From positions 1 to 9,574 of the forward strand of contig JASLEN010000306.1 in the NCBI GenBank assembly GCA_030151105.1: a stretch of 9,574 nt of DNA, given 5' to 3'. Shown here in pieces: positions 1-6,861 of this stretch. This stretch comes from Dysgonomonas sp. Lineage in GTDB: Bacteria > Bacteroidota > Bacteroidia > Bacteroidales > Dysgonomonadaceae. The notes below the pieces were generated by a model. It made no database searches, had not been told where the DNA came from, and was given only the letters and a program-made list of their open reading frames with translations. The first letter of the stretch is position 1. Every line of letters begins with the position of its first letter. The position numbers were made by a program, and so were the translations under genes.

Positions 1-191
1 CTCAAATGCAGCAGTTACAACGTCCAATAGTGAATGATAGAAAGTACGGCGCTACTTCTACACCATTGCGAAAAATTGCTTTGCATGCAAGTACAATGAA
101 AATTAAGCACCCTGGTACTGGACGGATGATGGATTTTAATAGCCCAATCTCAAAAGAGGCTCTGAAATTGGTCAATAAATCAGCTGAATAA
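1..191 (+). CDS. RluA/RluD-family rRNA pseudouridine synthase, C-terminal fragment (5' end outside window)
   Basis: The reading frame is already open at the window edge and ends with TAA at 189-191, so only about the last 62 codons are present; the internal ATG at position 6 is not the true start. The visible part reads like the end of the catalytic domain of RluA-type enzymes: a segment 'RPIVNDRKYGA', equivalent to the family's HPIVGDxxYG, followed by 'LHAS', 'KIKHPGTG' and 'MDFNSPI', the usual final beta-strands (LHA..L.F.HP.TG....F.SP). These enzymes isomerise specific uridines in 23S rRNA or tRNA to pseudouridine in the cytoplasm. The catalytic Asp motif (HRLDxxTSG) lies upstream and cannot be checked, so RluA, RluC and RluD specificity cannot be separated. 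The XRE-cupin gene starts 34 bp downstream on the same strand, so read-through is possible. Confidence 0.85.
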   Translation, partial: QMQQLQRPIVNDRKYGATSTPLRKIALHASTMKIKHPGTGRMMDFNSPISKEALKLVNKSAE

Positions 192-225
192 ATAAGAAAA
201 TACTATACAAATTTAGATATAAATA

Positions 226-780
226 ATGAGTGATGCAGTAAAACAAATAGGGCAACGGCTTGCTGGACTACGAGAAGCACTCGATTTGTCGCAAGAAGAC
301 TTTGCCGCATCTTGTAATATTCCTTTAGCAACATACCAAGCGTATGAAAAAGGAGAGCAAGATATGACTATCAGTGTCTTGAAAAGTATTTCGGAGAAAT
401 ATGATATTGATATCTCAGTATTGATGTTCGATGATGAGCCTCGTATGAGCAGTTATTTTCTAACGAGGAAAGGTAAAGGTCTTTCTGTGAAACGTGTAGA
501 AATGTATAAATATCAAACACTTGCTGGCGGATTTAATAATCGCAAAGCAGAGGTGTTTGAAGTAACAGTAGAACCTAAGGTAGCAGACTTGCCCCTCAAT
601 CAGAGTTCACATGGTGGACAAGAGTTCAACCTGATTTTGGAGGGTAGAATGTTAATGATGATAGATGGCAAAGAATTGATTTTGAATGTAGGTGATAGTA
701 TTTACTATGATTCTACTAAGCCTCATGGCATGCAGCCTTTGGACGAGAAACGAGTTCGTTTTCTAGCTGTCATTTTATAA
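226..780 (+). CDS. XRE-family transcriptional regulator with C-terminal cupin domain
   Basis: A 184-residue two-domain regulator. Residues about 6-66 form an XRE/Cro-type helix-turn-helix, with 'LSQEDFAASCNIPLATYQAYEKGE' character across residues 21-44 (Q23, A27, Y37, E41, G43 at the usual positions). Residues about 108-184 form a cupin_2 barrel: H129 and E133 in motif 1 (SHGGQE), the EGR turn near 139-141, then GDSIYYDSTKPH in motif 2 with H167. These residues could bind a metal or shape a small-ligand pocket. XRE-cupin proteins are typically one-component sensors that regulate an adjacent metabolic gene. Here that gene is the acyl-CoA ligase 39 bp downstream, so the ligand may be its substrate or product (inference). 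The ATG follows an A/T-rich leader without a clear Shine-Dalgarno, as expected in Bacteroidetes. The domain call is firm; ligand and target are not known. Confidence 0.9.
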   Translation: MSDAVKQIGQRLAGLREALDLSQEDFAASCNIPLATYQAYEKGEQDMTISVLKSISEKYDIDISVLMFDDEPRMSSYFLTRKGKGLSVKRVEMYKYQTLAGGFNNRKAEVFEVTVEPKVADLPLNQSSHGGQEFNLILEGRMLMMIDGKELILNVGDSIYYDSTKPHGMQPLDEKRVRFLAVIL

Positions 781-796
781 GAGAAACATAAGTAAA

Positions 797-811
797 TGTA
801 AATACTTTACA
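797..811. promoter_or_regulatory. Possible operator: perfect palindrome between regulator and ligase genes
   Basis: TGTAAA-tac-TTTACA, two perfect 6-base arms around 3 bases, lies in the 39-bp gap and ends 8 bp before the ligase start codon. Its place directly downstream of an XRE-type regulator gene and upstream of the likely target gene suits an operator or a leader element. The same sequence is not visible in front of the regulator gene. A/T-rich palindromes of this size can arise by chance, so the call is tentative. Confidence 0.3.
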
Positions 812-819
812 CATATATA

Positions 820-2472
820 ATGTTAGAAAAATTTTTAAATCAAATCGAATTCACTTCGACTGATGATTTTGCTAAAAACTACAAAGTAAATATTCCTACT
901 GATTTTAACTTTGGATATGATGTTGTAGATGAATGGGCAAAAGCAAATCCCAATAAGAACGCAATCTGTTGGGCAAATGACAAAGGAGAGCACTTTGATT
1001 TTACATTCAAAGATCTGAAAGAACAAAGTGATAGAGCTGCTGCATTTTTTCAAGAGCAAGGAATAGGGAAGGGTGATATGGTAATGCTTGTTCTCAAACG
1101 CAGATACCAATTTTGGTTTGCTATCATAGGACTTCACAAAATTGGGGCTGTGGCAATTCCTGCTACACATCTTTTGACAAAGAAAGATATTATATACAGA
1201 AATAATGCTGCCGAAGTAAAAGCTATTGTATCTACTGATGATGACTTAGTGATGCAGCACGTAGATGATGCTATGCCAGAATCTCCAACGGTGAAAGTAC
1301 GCATCTCTTGTGGAGGTCAAGGACGTAATGGTTGGATAGATTTTGATGAAGGATTAAAAACAGCTAAGCCGTTTAATAGACCTGAAAAAGTGAATACAAA
1401 TAGCGATATTATGTTGCTCTATTTTACTTCAGGAACAACGGGTGATCCCAAAATGGTTATACATAACTTCACATATCCATTAGGACATATTGTAACGGCT
1501 AAATATTGGCACAATGTGCATCAAGATAGCTTACATCTAACAGTAGCAGATACAGGTTGGGCAAAAGCAGCATGGGGAAAACTTTATGGTCAAATGATAG
1601 TGGGAGCCTGCGTAATGGTATATGACCATGAGAAGTTCAATCCAATAGAAATGTTAGAGTTGATTCAAAACTATAAGGTAACTTCTTTTTGTGCGCCTCC
1701 AACCGTATATCGTTTCATGATTAGAGAGGATGTTACGAAGTTCGATCTTTCATCTCTTGAATATGCTACAACAGCAGGAGAAGCGTTGAATCCTTCTGTA
1801 TATGAATCCTTTTATAAAGTATCAGGAATCAAAATTATGGAGGCTTTTGGTCAAACAGAAACAACTCCGACAATTATTACATTTCCTTGGATGACTCCAA
1901 AACCTGGTTCTATGGGTGTTCCCAATCCTGCCTACGACATGGATTTGATAGATGCAGACGGACGTTCTGTGGAAGATGGTGAAGTAGGGGAGGTGGTATT
2001 CAAAACTGACCGTTTTATGCCTCTAGGTCTTTTTATGGGATATTATAAAGACGAAGCTTTAACTAAAAAAGTTTATGACAATAATATCTATCGTACGGGG
2101 GATACAGCTTGGCGTGATGAAGATGGCTATTTCTGGTTCGAAGGACGTACAGATGACGTTATCAAGAGTTCAGGCTATCGTATAGGACCATTTGAGGTGG
2201 AGAGCGCTATCATGACACATCCATCAGTTGTTGAGTGTGCTATTACTGGAGTCCCTGATGATGTTAGAGGACAAATTGTAAAAGCAACTGTGGTTTTAGC
2301 GAATGACTACAAAAGCAAGGCTGGTGATGACTTAGTAAAAGAAATACAAGATCATGTGAAAAAAGTTACTGCTCCTTACAAATATCCACGTATTATTGAG
2401 TTTGTTGATGAACTTCCAAAAACAATTAGTGGAAAGATAAAACGAGCTGATATCAGAAAACAAGATAAATAA
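820..2472 (+). CDS. AMP-forming acyl-CoA ligase (acetyl-CoA synthetase / medium-chain acyl-CoA synthetase-like)
   Basis: A full-length 550-residue ANL-superfamily enzyme that activates a carboxylate with ATP to an acyl-adenylate and then forms the CoA thioester in the cytoplasm. All core motifs are present: phosphate-binding loop 'YFTSGTTGDPK' at 201-211, 'FGQTET' at 343-348 (A5), 'YRTGD' at 424-428 with ribose-binding D428, the hinge 'GRTDDVIKSSGYRIGP' starting at 442, and the A10 motif 'KTISGKIKR' with catalytic K539. The 'SSGYRIGPFEVESA' stretch and the 'DTGWAKAAWGKLYG' segment resemble the ACSM/medium-chain branch more than classical acetyl-CoA synthetase, which is about 100 residues longer. 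The substrate may be a short- to medium-chain, branched or aromatic acid. It follows the XRE-cupin gene by 39 bp and is closed by a strong hairpin, so the two probably form one unit. No truncation or missing catalytic residue was seen. Confidence 0.92.
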   Translation: MLEKFLNQIEFTSTDDFAKNYKVNIPTDFNFGYDVVDEWAKANPNKNAICWANDKGEHFDFTFKDLKEQSDRAAAFFQEQGIGKGDMVMLVLKRRYQFWFAIIGLHKIGAVAIPATHLLTKKDIIYRNNAAEVKAIVSTDDDLVMQHVDDAMPESPTVKVRISCGGQGRNGWIDFDEGLKTAKPFNRPEKVNTNSDIMLLYFTSGTTGDPKMVIHNFTYPLGHIVTAKYWHNVHQDSLHLTVADTGWAKAAWGKLYGQMIVGACVMVYDHEKFNPIEMLELIQNYKVTSFCAPPTVYRFMIREDVTKFDLSSLEYATTAGEALNPSVYESFYKVSGIKIMEAFGQTETTPTIITFPWMTPKPGSMGVPNPAYDMDLIDADGRSVEDGEVGEVVFKTDRFMPLGLFMGYYKDEALTKKVYDNNIYRTGDTAWRDEDGYFWFEGRTDDVIKSSGYRIGPFEVESAIMTHPSVVECAITGVPDDVRGQIVKATVVLANDYKSKAGDDLVKEIQDHVKKVTAPYKYPRIIEFVDELPKTISGKIKRADIRKQDK

Positions 2473-2478
2473 ACATAG

Positions 2479-2514
2479 AAAAGCAGAAAATCAAATGATT
2501 TTCTGCTTTTTACT
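2479..2514 (+). terminator. Strong hairpin terminator, probably bidirectional
   Basis: A perfect 14-bp stem (AAAAGCAGAAAATC at 2479-2492, loop AAAT, GATTTTCTGCTTTT at 2497-2510) begins 6 bp after the ligase stop codon and runs into T-rich sequence. The mirror strand also ends in T residues, and the convergent lipoprotein gene stops only 28 bp away, so the hairpin can serve both directions. Confidence 0.85.
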
Positions 2515-2538
2515 TTTAATGATTTGTCTTTCTCTCTA

Positions 2539-3042
2539 TTATTTAGGTAGAGTAGTAGTTATCCCTTTATTCACAAAAGATACAGAATCTATATCTTGAG
2601 TTATACTATAAAGAAAAGCTTTCATTGGCACTATTGTGAATGATTGTTTTTCACCTTTAGTATTGATTGAGTATTCTACCACTAGTTTTCTATCCTTTAT
2701 AGAGGTATTATCAATAACGATATCAGTTTCAATATCAGTCTCGGGAGCAACAATGACGCCAACTTTATGCATACCGAAATCCACTGTAGTAGGCTGATTA
2801 TCCATCGTTTTAGCAACATTGAAATTAGCATTCCAGTCTGCTTCATTTTGTATCAGCACTTCTACCATTTTAGGTTTGTAAGTCACAAAGTAACCATCAA
2901 TTTCATCTATCAACTTTGTAGGTCTAGCAGCTACAGTTGGTTTTTCTTGTTCTTTGCTTTCTGTTGTGTTTTTAGAGCTAGAGCCACCACAACTAGCAAA
3001 TAGTGCAACTATTAGGGTTGCTGTTAAAAATTTTCTCATCAT
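2539..3042 (-). CDS. Small exported lipoprotein, unknown function (weakly PrcB-like)
   Basis: A 167-residue protein with a typical lipoprotein leader: MMRK, hydrophobic residues 5-16, lipobox-like L-F-A-S-C with C18 as the predicted lipidated residue. This is followed by a low-complexity Ser/Lys/Glu/Gln linker (about 19-38) and a beta-rich domain (about 45-167). That domain has a pattern 'NEADWNANF' (about 66-74), 'VDFGMHKVGVIV' and alternating hydrophobic strands, which loosely recalls the PrcB C-terminal-like domain (W..., then vDF..V.vi...); this is only a by-eye impression. Its ATG overlaps the stop codon of the ModF-like gene in an ATGA, so it is the last gene of the operon and probably translationally coupled. 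The residues after the cysteine (GGSSSKN) lack the acidic surface-export signal known from some Bacteroidetes lipoproteins, which suggests a periplasmic-facing location (inference). Confidence 0.75.
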   Translation of the reverse strand: MMRKFLTATLIVALFASCGGSSSKNTTESKEQEKPTVAARPTKLIDEIDGYFVTYKPKMVEVLIQNEADWNANFNVAKTMDNQPTTVDFGMHKVGVIVAPETDIETDIVIDNTSIKDRKLVVEYSINTKGEKQSFTIVPMKAFLYSITQDIDSVSFVNKGITTTLPK

Positions 3043-4496
3043 GTGTTTTTTGTTAAAGTAATTTGTTTGTTTATAATTTGAGGAAGCTCTTCAAGATGAT
3101 GGGTAACATAAATTAAGGTTTTATCATCTCCACAAAACTCCTCTATAATTTGTTTTATTTTCTTCTTATTAACAATGTCTAAACCATGCATCGGTTCATC
3201 TAAAATCAGTAAATCAGGATTCTTTACTAGAACTCTAGCAATCAAAAGCAGTCGTTGTTCTCCTGTAGAAATATTAAGAAAGGAAATATTTTCAAGATGT
3301 TCTATTCCAAACACTCTCAACCATTCTCTTGCTATGTCTTCCTGTTCTTTGCTGCATTTTCGATAGAGCCCTACGGTGTCAAAAAAACCAGAACCAACAA
3401 CATCTATACATCTTACATTTTTCAAATAATATAAGTGCATTTCTGGCGATACATACCCAATCTTTTTCTTAATATCCCAAATACTTTCACCTGTGCCTCT
3501 CTTCCTATCAAACAGAGTTATATCATTAGAGTAGGCTTGCGGATTATCCCCACAGATAAGGCTCAGAAGAGTTGATTTTCCAGAACCATTTCGCCCTAGT
3601 AGTGCCCATTTCTCTCCTTTTTTTACTTGCCAGTCAAGATTTTTGAGAATTGTACGCTCTCCATATCTTATATGTATATTTTTCAAATCCACAACATACT
3701 CATAGTCTGAAGAGTCGTTTTCTACATTTATAGATTTATCAATTGCATAGTTATCTTCTTGATTAAATAAATACTTGATATACTCCTTGTTTTCAATAAA
3801 CTCAGATTGACTCTGAATGGACTCTGTTTTTCTATCTTTTATCGGTAAAACATGAGTTATAAAAGCTGGCACTTCTTTAGGATCTGCAACTATCAAGATC
3901 AATTGCAGATTTTTATACTTGATTAAATTCTCAAACAAATCATTCAGTACCACTCTAGATTCGGCATCTAATCCAATAAAAGGATTATCAAGAATCAGAA
4001 TTTTGGGCTTAGTTAGTAAAGAACTTACAATCAAGAATTTTCTCAATTCACCACTTGACAGCAAATTGACTTCCTTTTCCATCAAATCTTCAATCGCAAA
4101 CCACCTTACGAGTTCTGCTAAATCTTCTTGATTACTATCAGCTACAATGTCTTTTACCTTAGACATTTTTTCTTCCAAACCTTTGTTCCAACGCTGTTGA
4201 TAATAGCTATTCTGAGTATCTACTAAACTATAGATATCTTTAAATGCTACACTCTTTACAACATCACGAATACGAATAGGATTTCCTATTTCATCTTGAC
4301 AAATAATTTTGCACTCATAGTGTAGTGCATACTTTTCCATCAAGATATCAATCAATAGAGATTTTCCAGCACCATTAGATCCTATCACAGCCCAATGTTG
4401 ATTCGATTTGATTTCCCAATTGATAGGTTCTACAAATCTTAAATGCTCGAAACGAGGAACAATATTCTCTAGTTTTATAATTGTATGTTCGTTCAT
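3039..4496 (-). CDS. ModF-like protein with tandem ABC ATPase domains
   Basis: A 485-residue cytoplasmic protein with two ABC ATPase domains and no membrane segment. Domain 1 has Walker A GSNGAGKS at 39-46, signature LSSGELR at 146-152 and Walker B ending LILDNP at 167-172. Domain 2 has Walker A GRNGSGKS at 301-308, signature STGEQRL at 410-416, Walker B LLILDEP at 429-435 and the H-loop His at 466. The segment around 310-350 (LLSLICGDNPQAYSND..LF.R.RG.GE.IWDIKK.IGYVS) is very close to my memory of E. coli ModF (PhrA), a protein of similar length and arrangement whose role in molybdate transport or photorepair is unclear. Domain 1 has Asn171 instead of the catalytic Glu and no His at the H-loop, so it may bind but not hydrolyse ATP. 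The gene starts directly after the panE-like stop codon (TAGATG) and overlaps the lipoprotein gene. No molybdate transporter genes are in the window. Confidence 0.85.
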   Translation of the reverse strand: MNEHTIIKLENIVPRFEHLRFVEPINWEIKSNQHWAVIGSNGAGKSLLIDILMEKYALHYECKIICQDEIGNPIRIRDVVKSVAFKDIYSLVDTQNSYYQQRWNKGLEEKMSKVKDIVADSNQEDLAELVRWFAIEDLMEKEVNLLSSGELRKFLIVSSLLTKPKILILDNPFIGLDAESRVVLNDLFENLIKYKNLQLILIVADPKEVPAFITHVLPIKDRKTESIQSQSEFIENKEYIKYLFNQEDNYAIDKSINVENDSSDYEYVVDLKNIHIRYGERTILKNLDWQVKKGEKWALLGRNGSGKSTLLSLICGDNPQAYSNDITLFDRKRGTGESIWDIKKKIGYVSPEMHLYYLKNVRCIDVVGSGFFDTVGLYRKCSKEQEDIAREWLRVFGIEHLENISFLNISTGEQRLLLIARVLVKNPDLLILDEPMHGLDIVNKKKIKQIIEEFCGDDKTLIYVTHHLEELPQIINKQITLTKNT

Positions 4497-5411
4497 CTAT
4501 CTATTATATTGTGCCTCTATATAGCGAAGTTGTTTTTCTAACATAGATACTCTGGGCATTTCAACACCTGCTAATATAGCTGTTGTAATCGGTTTTGTAT
4601 AAATATATAACGTTTCCATAGCACGTTTGTGCTCAAAATCTAGTTTCATGCTAGGCGAATATGGAATCATATCCAAGGTAGAAGCTATATTTCTTTCAGC
4701 TTGCTGTGGCATAAGCTTTGCTCCACAATGGTTGGCAGCCAAGATTACCTCTTGCATGATATCATAAATCAGCATCTTAGTGTTTTTATCTTTTAGCAGT
4801 TCATCTGTAGATGCATTCATCACCACGCTCATACCGTTAAAGGGGATATTCCAAAGAAGTTTCTCCCATCTCGCTTGATTTAAATCAACTACATCTACTT
4901 CAATTTTAGCGTCTTCAAAATCTGAAGCAACGTCTAAGAGTGTTAGTTTACTAATACCATCAGAATATGCGCCAATATTCAGTCGACCTTCATCAAGATG
5001 TTCTATATAACCAGACTCATTTTTTCTAGCACAAATAAAAGCTAGACCTCCAGCTATGAGTAAGTTGGGAAATACTATTTGTAAATCGTCCTCTACACCC
5101 AAACCATTTTGTATAAGGATGACAATCGTTTCATCATGCACTAGTGGTGGAAGCAATTCCTCCAATAAATGATTGTTCGTGGTTTTTAGACATACCAAAA
5201 CAACGTCACATTTTGGCATATCTTTAACGTTATCATATGCGTTGACTGTTTTCAGGTGAAAATTGCCATTTATGGAATCAACCTTCAAACCATTTCTCTT
5301 TACATATTCATAATCAGAGTTAAACAGAAAATGTACATCTTTTCCAGCCTCTGCCAAACTTCCTCCGTAATATCCTCCAAGGGCTCCAGTCCCTATTATT
5401 CCATACTTCAT
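4497..5411 (-). CDS. panE: Ketopantoate reductase family protein (2-dehydropantoate 2-reductase, PanE/ApbA)
   Basis: A complete 304-residue protein that should reduce 2-dehydropantoate to pantoate with NADPH, a step toward pantothenate and CoA, in the cytoplasm. Residues 1-165 form the Rossmann domain with GTGALG at 7-12, 'LVCLKTTNN' near 72-80 and the family's 'IQNGLG' at 100-105. The helical C-terminal domain carries K184 in 'ARWEKLLWN' (equivalent to the catalytic Lys of E. coli PanE), N188, and the 'SMKLDFEHKRAMET' segment with D258 and E266, matching the conserved S-M-x-x-D...E pattern. It is first in a tight operon with the ModF-like ATPase (no spacer) and a lipoprotein. The family contains paralogues acting on other 2-keto acids, so the exact substrate, and thus the symbol, is less certain than the fold. 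The next gene on the other strand begins 335 bp away, leaving room for its own promoter. Confidence 0.85.
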   Translation of the reverse strand: MKYGIIGTGALGGYYGGSLAEAGKDVHFLFNSDYEYVKRNGLKVDSINGNFHLKTVNAYDNVKDMPKCDVVLVCLKTTNNHLLEELLPPLVHDETIVILIQNGLGVEDDLQIVFPNLLIAGGLAFICARKNESGYIEHLDEGRLNIGAYSDGISKLTLLDVASDFEDAKIEVDVVDLNQARWEKLLWNIPFNGMSVVMNASTDELLKDKNTKMLIYDIMQEVILAANHCGAKLMPQQAERNIASTLDMIPYSPSMKLDFEHKRAMETLYIYTKPITTAILAGVEMPRVSMLEKQLRYIEAQYNR

Positions 5412-5461
5412 AATTTTCTCTTGTTATATAAATATAAAAAATATATGTGAATATATGGAGT

Positions 5462-5469
5462 CAAAAGTA
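5462..5469 (-). promoter_or_regulatory. Candidate Bacteroidetes -7 element for the panE operon
   Basis: Read on the minus strand this is TACTTTTG, an exact match to the Bacteroidetes TAnnTTTG -7 consensus, about 50 bp upstream of the panE-like start codon. No convincing -33 TTTG was seen at the usual distance, so the call rests on the -7 match and position alone. Confidence 0.35.
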
Positions 5470-5626
5470 AAAAACTTTGTTCGTTTATATCGTTAGAGCC
5501 TTAGTTTTAAATTTGCAGAGGGGTCTGGTAATTGAATATCTTTAATAATATGCTTCTTTTATTTTATGTAAAACAACAATTCGCTTTTTTGTTTTAAAAA
5601 ACACTCTTTACTTAAATGTTTTATCC

Positions 5627-5634
5627 TAAATTTG
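5627..5634 (+). promoter_or_regulatory. Candidate Bacteroidetes -7 element for the choloylglycine-hydrolase-like gene
   Basis: TAAATTTG matches TAnnTTTG exactly. Transcription would begin near 5640, giving a leader of roughly 105 nt that contains the hairpin at 5659-5701. A second identical octamer at 5508-5515 would give a longer leader. A good -33 element is not evident for either. Confidence 0.35.
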
Positions 5635-5658
5635 ATACCACATTGCGACTACAAACAT

Positions 5659-5701
5659 CAAATAGCTATAAAGTTCGCTAAACTTTATAGATGTCTATTT
5701 G
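5659..5701 (+). promoter_or_regulatory. Bulged 17-bp hairpin in the 5' leader of the amidase gene
   Basis: The left arm CAAATAGCTATAAAGTT (5659-5675) pairs with AACTTTATAG (5681-5690) and CTATTTG (5695-5701), separated by a 4-base bulge ATGT; the loop is CGCTA. It ends 45 bp before the start codon and is followed by TTTT and an A/T-rich stretch. It could be an attenuator, a terminator of a short leader RNA, an RNA-stability element or a DNA operator (the inner CTATAAAGTT arms alone form a perfect inverted repeat). The pairing is directly visible; the function is inferred from position. Confidence 0.5.
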
Positions 5702-5746
5702 TTTTAAAACCATAAGTAACTAAATCTTTATTTAAACCTACAAAAT

Positions 5747-6799
5747 ATGAACCTAACTAACTTAAAATTTATTGTACTTAGTCTATTTCTGACAATCAAT
5801 ATCTTTGATGCTAAACCTTGTACTCGTGTAGTATATACAGGAAAAGATGGTCTAATTGTTACAGGACGAACAATGGACTGGAAAACCCAGATGTATAGTA
5901 ATATTTGGATATTTCCACGAGGAATGGAAAGAAGTGGCGAAGCAGGAAAAAACTCTTTGCAATGGATATCTAAATATGGAAGTGTTGTTACATCTGCTTT
6001 CGAGATTGCAAGTACAGATGGAATGAATGAGAAAGGATTGGTAGCAAATCTACTTTGGTTGCCAGATTCTAAATATGAGGAGAGAGATGAGTCAAAACCT
6101 GGTTTAACAATTGCAGCTTGGGTGCAATATATGCTTGATAATTTTGCAACAGTTGATGAAGCAGTCTCAGCTGTGAAAGAAAATACGTTTCAGGTTGTAT
6201 CGGATATGATGCCTGATGGCTCAAGATTAGCAACATTGCATATGTCTATTTCTGATGCAGAAGGAGATAATGCTATCTTTGAATATACTGATGGAAAATT
6301 AGAGATTTTTCATAGCAAAGATTATAATGTGATGACTAATTCTCCAACCTATGACAAGCAGTTAGCATTGAACGAGTATTGGAAAACAATTGGAGGATTG
6401 ACTTTCCTTCCTGGCACAAATCGTGCAACAGATCGTTTTGCTAGAGCAAGTTTCTATTCCAATGCTCTACCTAAGTCAGACGACGAGAAGGTTGTAGTGG
6501 CAAGCGTCTTTAGTATTGTACGTAATGTTTCAGTTCCATACGGAATTTCGACTCCTGATAGTCCAGAGATTTCAACTACGCAATGGAGAACAGTTTCGGA
6601 CAGCAAGAACCTGCGCTATTTCTTTGAATCAAGCCTTACTCCAAATACATTTTGGGTAAATCTCAATGACTTTAAATTGACGAAAGGATCGCCAGTGATG
6701 AAGCTTACTGTAGAAAATAATGAAGCATATTTGGGGAACGCGTCAAAAAGTTTCAAAAAATCTGAACCATTCAAATTTTTAGGTTTATCTGAAAAATAA
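5747..6799 (+). CDS. Secreted choloylglycine hydrolase family protein (bile salt hydrolase / penicillin V acylase-like)
   Basis: A 350-residue linear-amide C-N hydrolase of the N-terminal nucleophile type. A hydrophobic signal peptide (about 6-20, ending near FDA22) precedes Lys-Pro and then C25, the expected nucleophile in the family motif C-T-R. Counting from C25, the other active-site residues of bile salt hydrolases fall in place: R41 and D44 in 'GRTMDW', N101 in 'ANLLWL', N198 in 'MTNSP', and R230 in 'TDRFAR'. The 'RNVSVPYG' segment (about 262-269) is also typical. Such enzymes split the amide bond of conjugated bile salts, penicillin V or acyl-homoserine lactones, in the periplasm when a signal peptide is present. 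In a gut Bacteroidales bile salts would be the likely substrate; the sequence does not prove this. It is a single-gene unit between a structured leader and a strong terminator. No lipobox surrounds C25. Confidence 0.9.
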   Translation: MNLTNLKFIVLSLFLTINIFDAKPCTRVVYTGKDGLIVTGRTMDWKTQMYSNIWIFPRGMERSGEAGKNSLQWISKYGSVVTSAFEIASTDGMNEKGLVANLLWLPDSKYEERDESKPGLTIAAWVQYMLDNFATVDEAVSAVKENTFQVVSDMMPDGSRLATLHMSISDAEGDNAIFEYTDGKLEIFHSKDYNVMTNSPTYDKQLALNEYWKTIGGLTFLPGTNRATDRFARASFYSNALPKSDDEKVVVASVFSIVRNVSVPYGISTPDSPEISTTQWRTVSDSKNLRYFFESSLTPNTFWVNLNDFKLTKGSPVMKLTVENNEAYLGNASKSFKKSEPFKFLGLSEK

Positions 6800-6821
6800 T
6801 GACCTTACTCCATTTTAACTT

Positions 6822-6861
6822 ATGAAAGCTTATGTGTTTTGCACATAAGCTTTCATCTTTT
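6822..6861 (+). terminator. Hairpin terminator after the amidase gene
   Basis: A perfect 15-bp stem (ATGAAAGCTTATGTG at 6822-6836, loop TTTTG, CACATAAGCTTTCAT at 6842-6856) is followed by CTTTTC and lies 22 bp after the stop codon. Confidence 0.8.

Larger units (their letters stand above)
5412..5746. other. Divergent intergenic region (335 bp)
   Basis: This A/T-rich stretch separates the divergent panE operon and the amidase gene. It holds a -7-like site facing left (5462-5469), two copies of TAAATTTG facing right (5508-5515 and 5627-5634), and a large bulged hairpin (5659-5701). No convincing coding frame was seen: the only frame reaching into it from the panE side lies mostly antisense to panE. 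A small RNA cannot be excluded. Confidence 0.7.

Noticed and set aside
835..1170. 111-codon minus-strand open frame
   Set aside because: It lies wholly inside the acyl-CoA ligase gene on the opposite strand; the ligase has a full set of conserved motifs and the antisense product resembles nothing.
2767..3003. 78-codon plus-strand open frame
   Set aside because: It is antisense to the lipoprotein gene, with a Phe/His/Ser-rich composition typical of an A/T-rich antisense shadow.
5256..5450. 64-codon plus-strand frame overlapping the panE start and the intergenic region
   Set aside because: Most of it is antisense to the conserved Rossmann domain of the panE-like gene and the product is low-complexity Ile/Tyr/Lys-rich.
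5701..5710. GTTTTAAAAC palindrome after the leader hairpin
   Set aside because: A ten-base A/T palindrome is expected by chance in this composition, and it shows no relation to the gene beyond being nearby.
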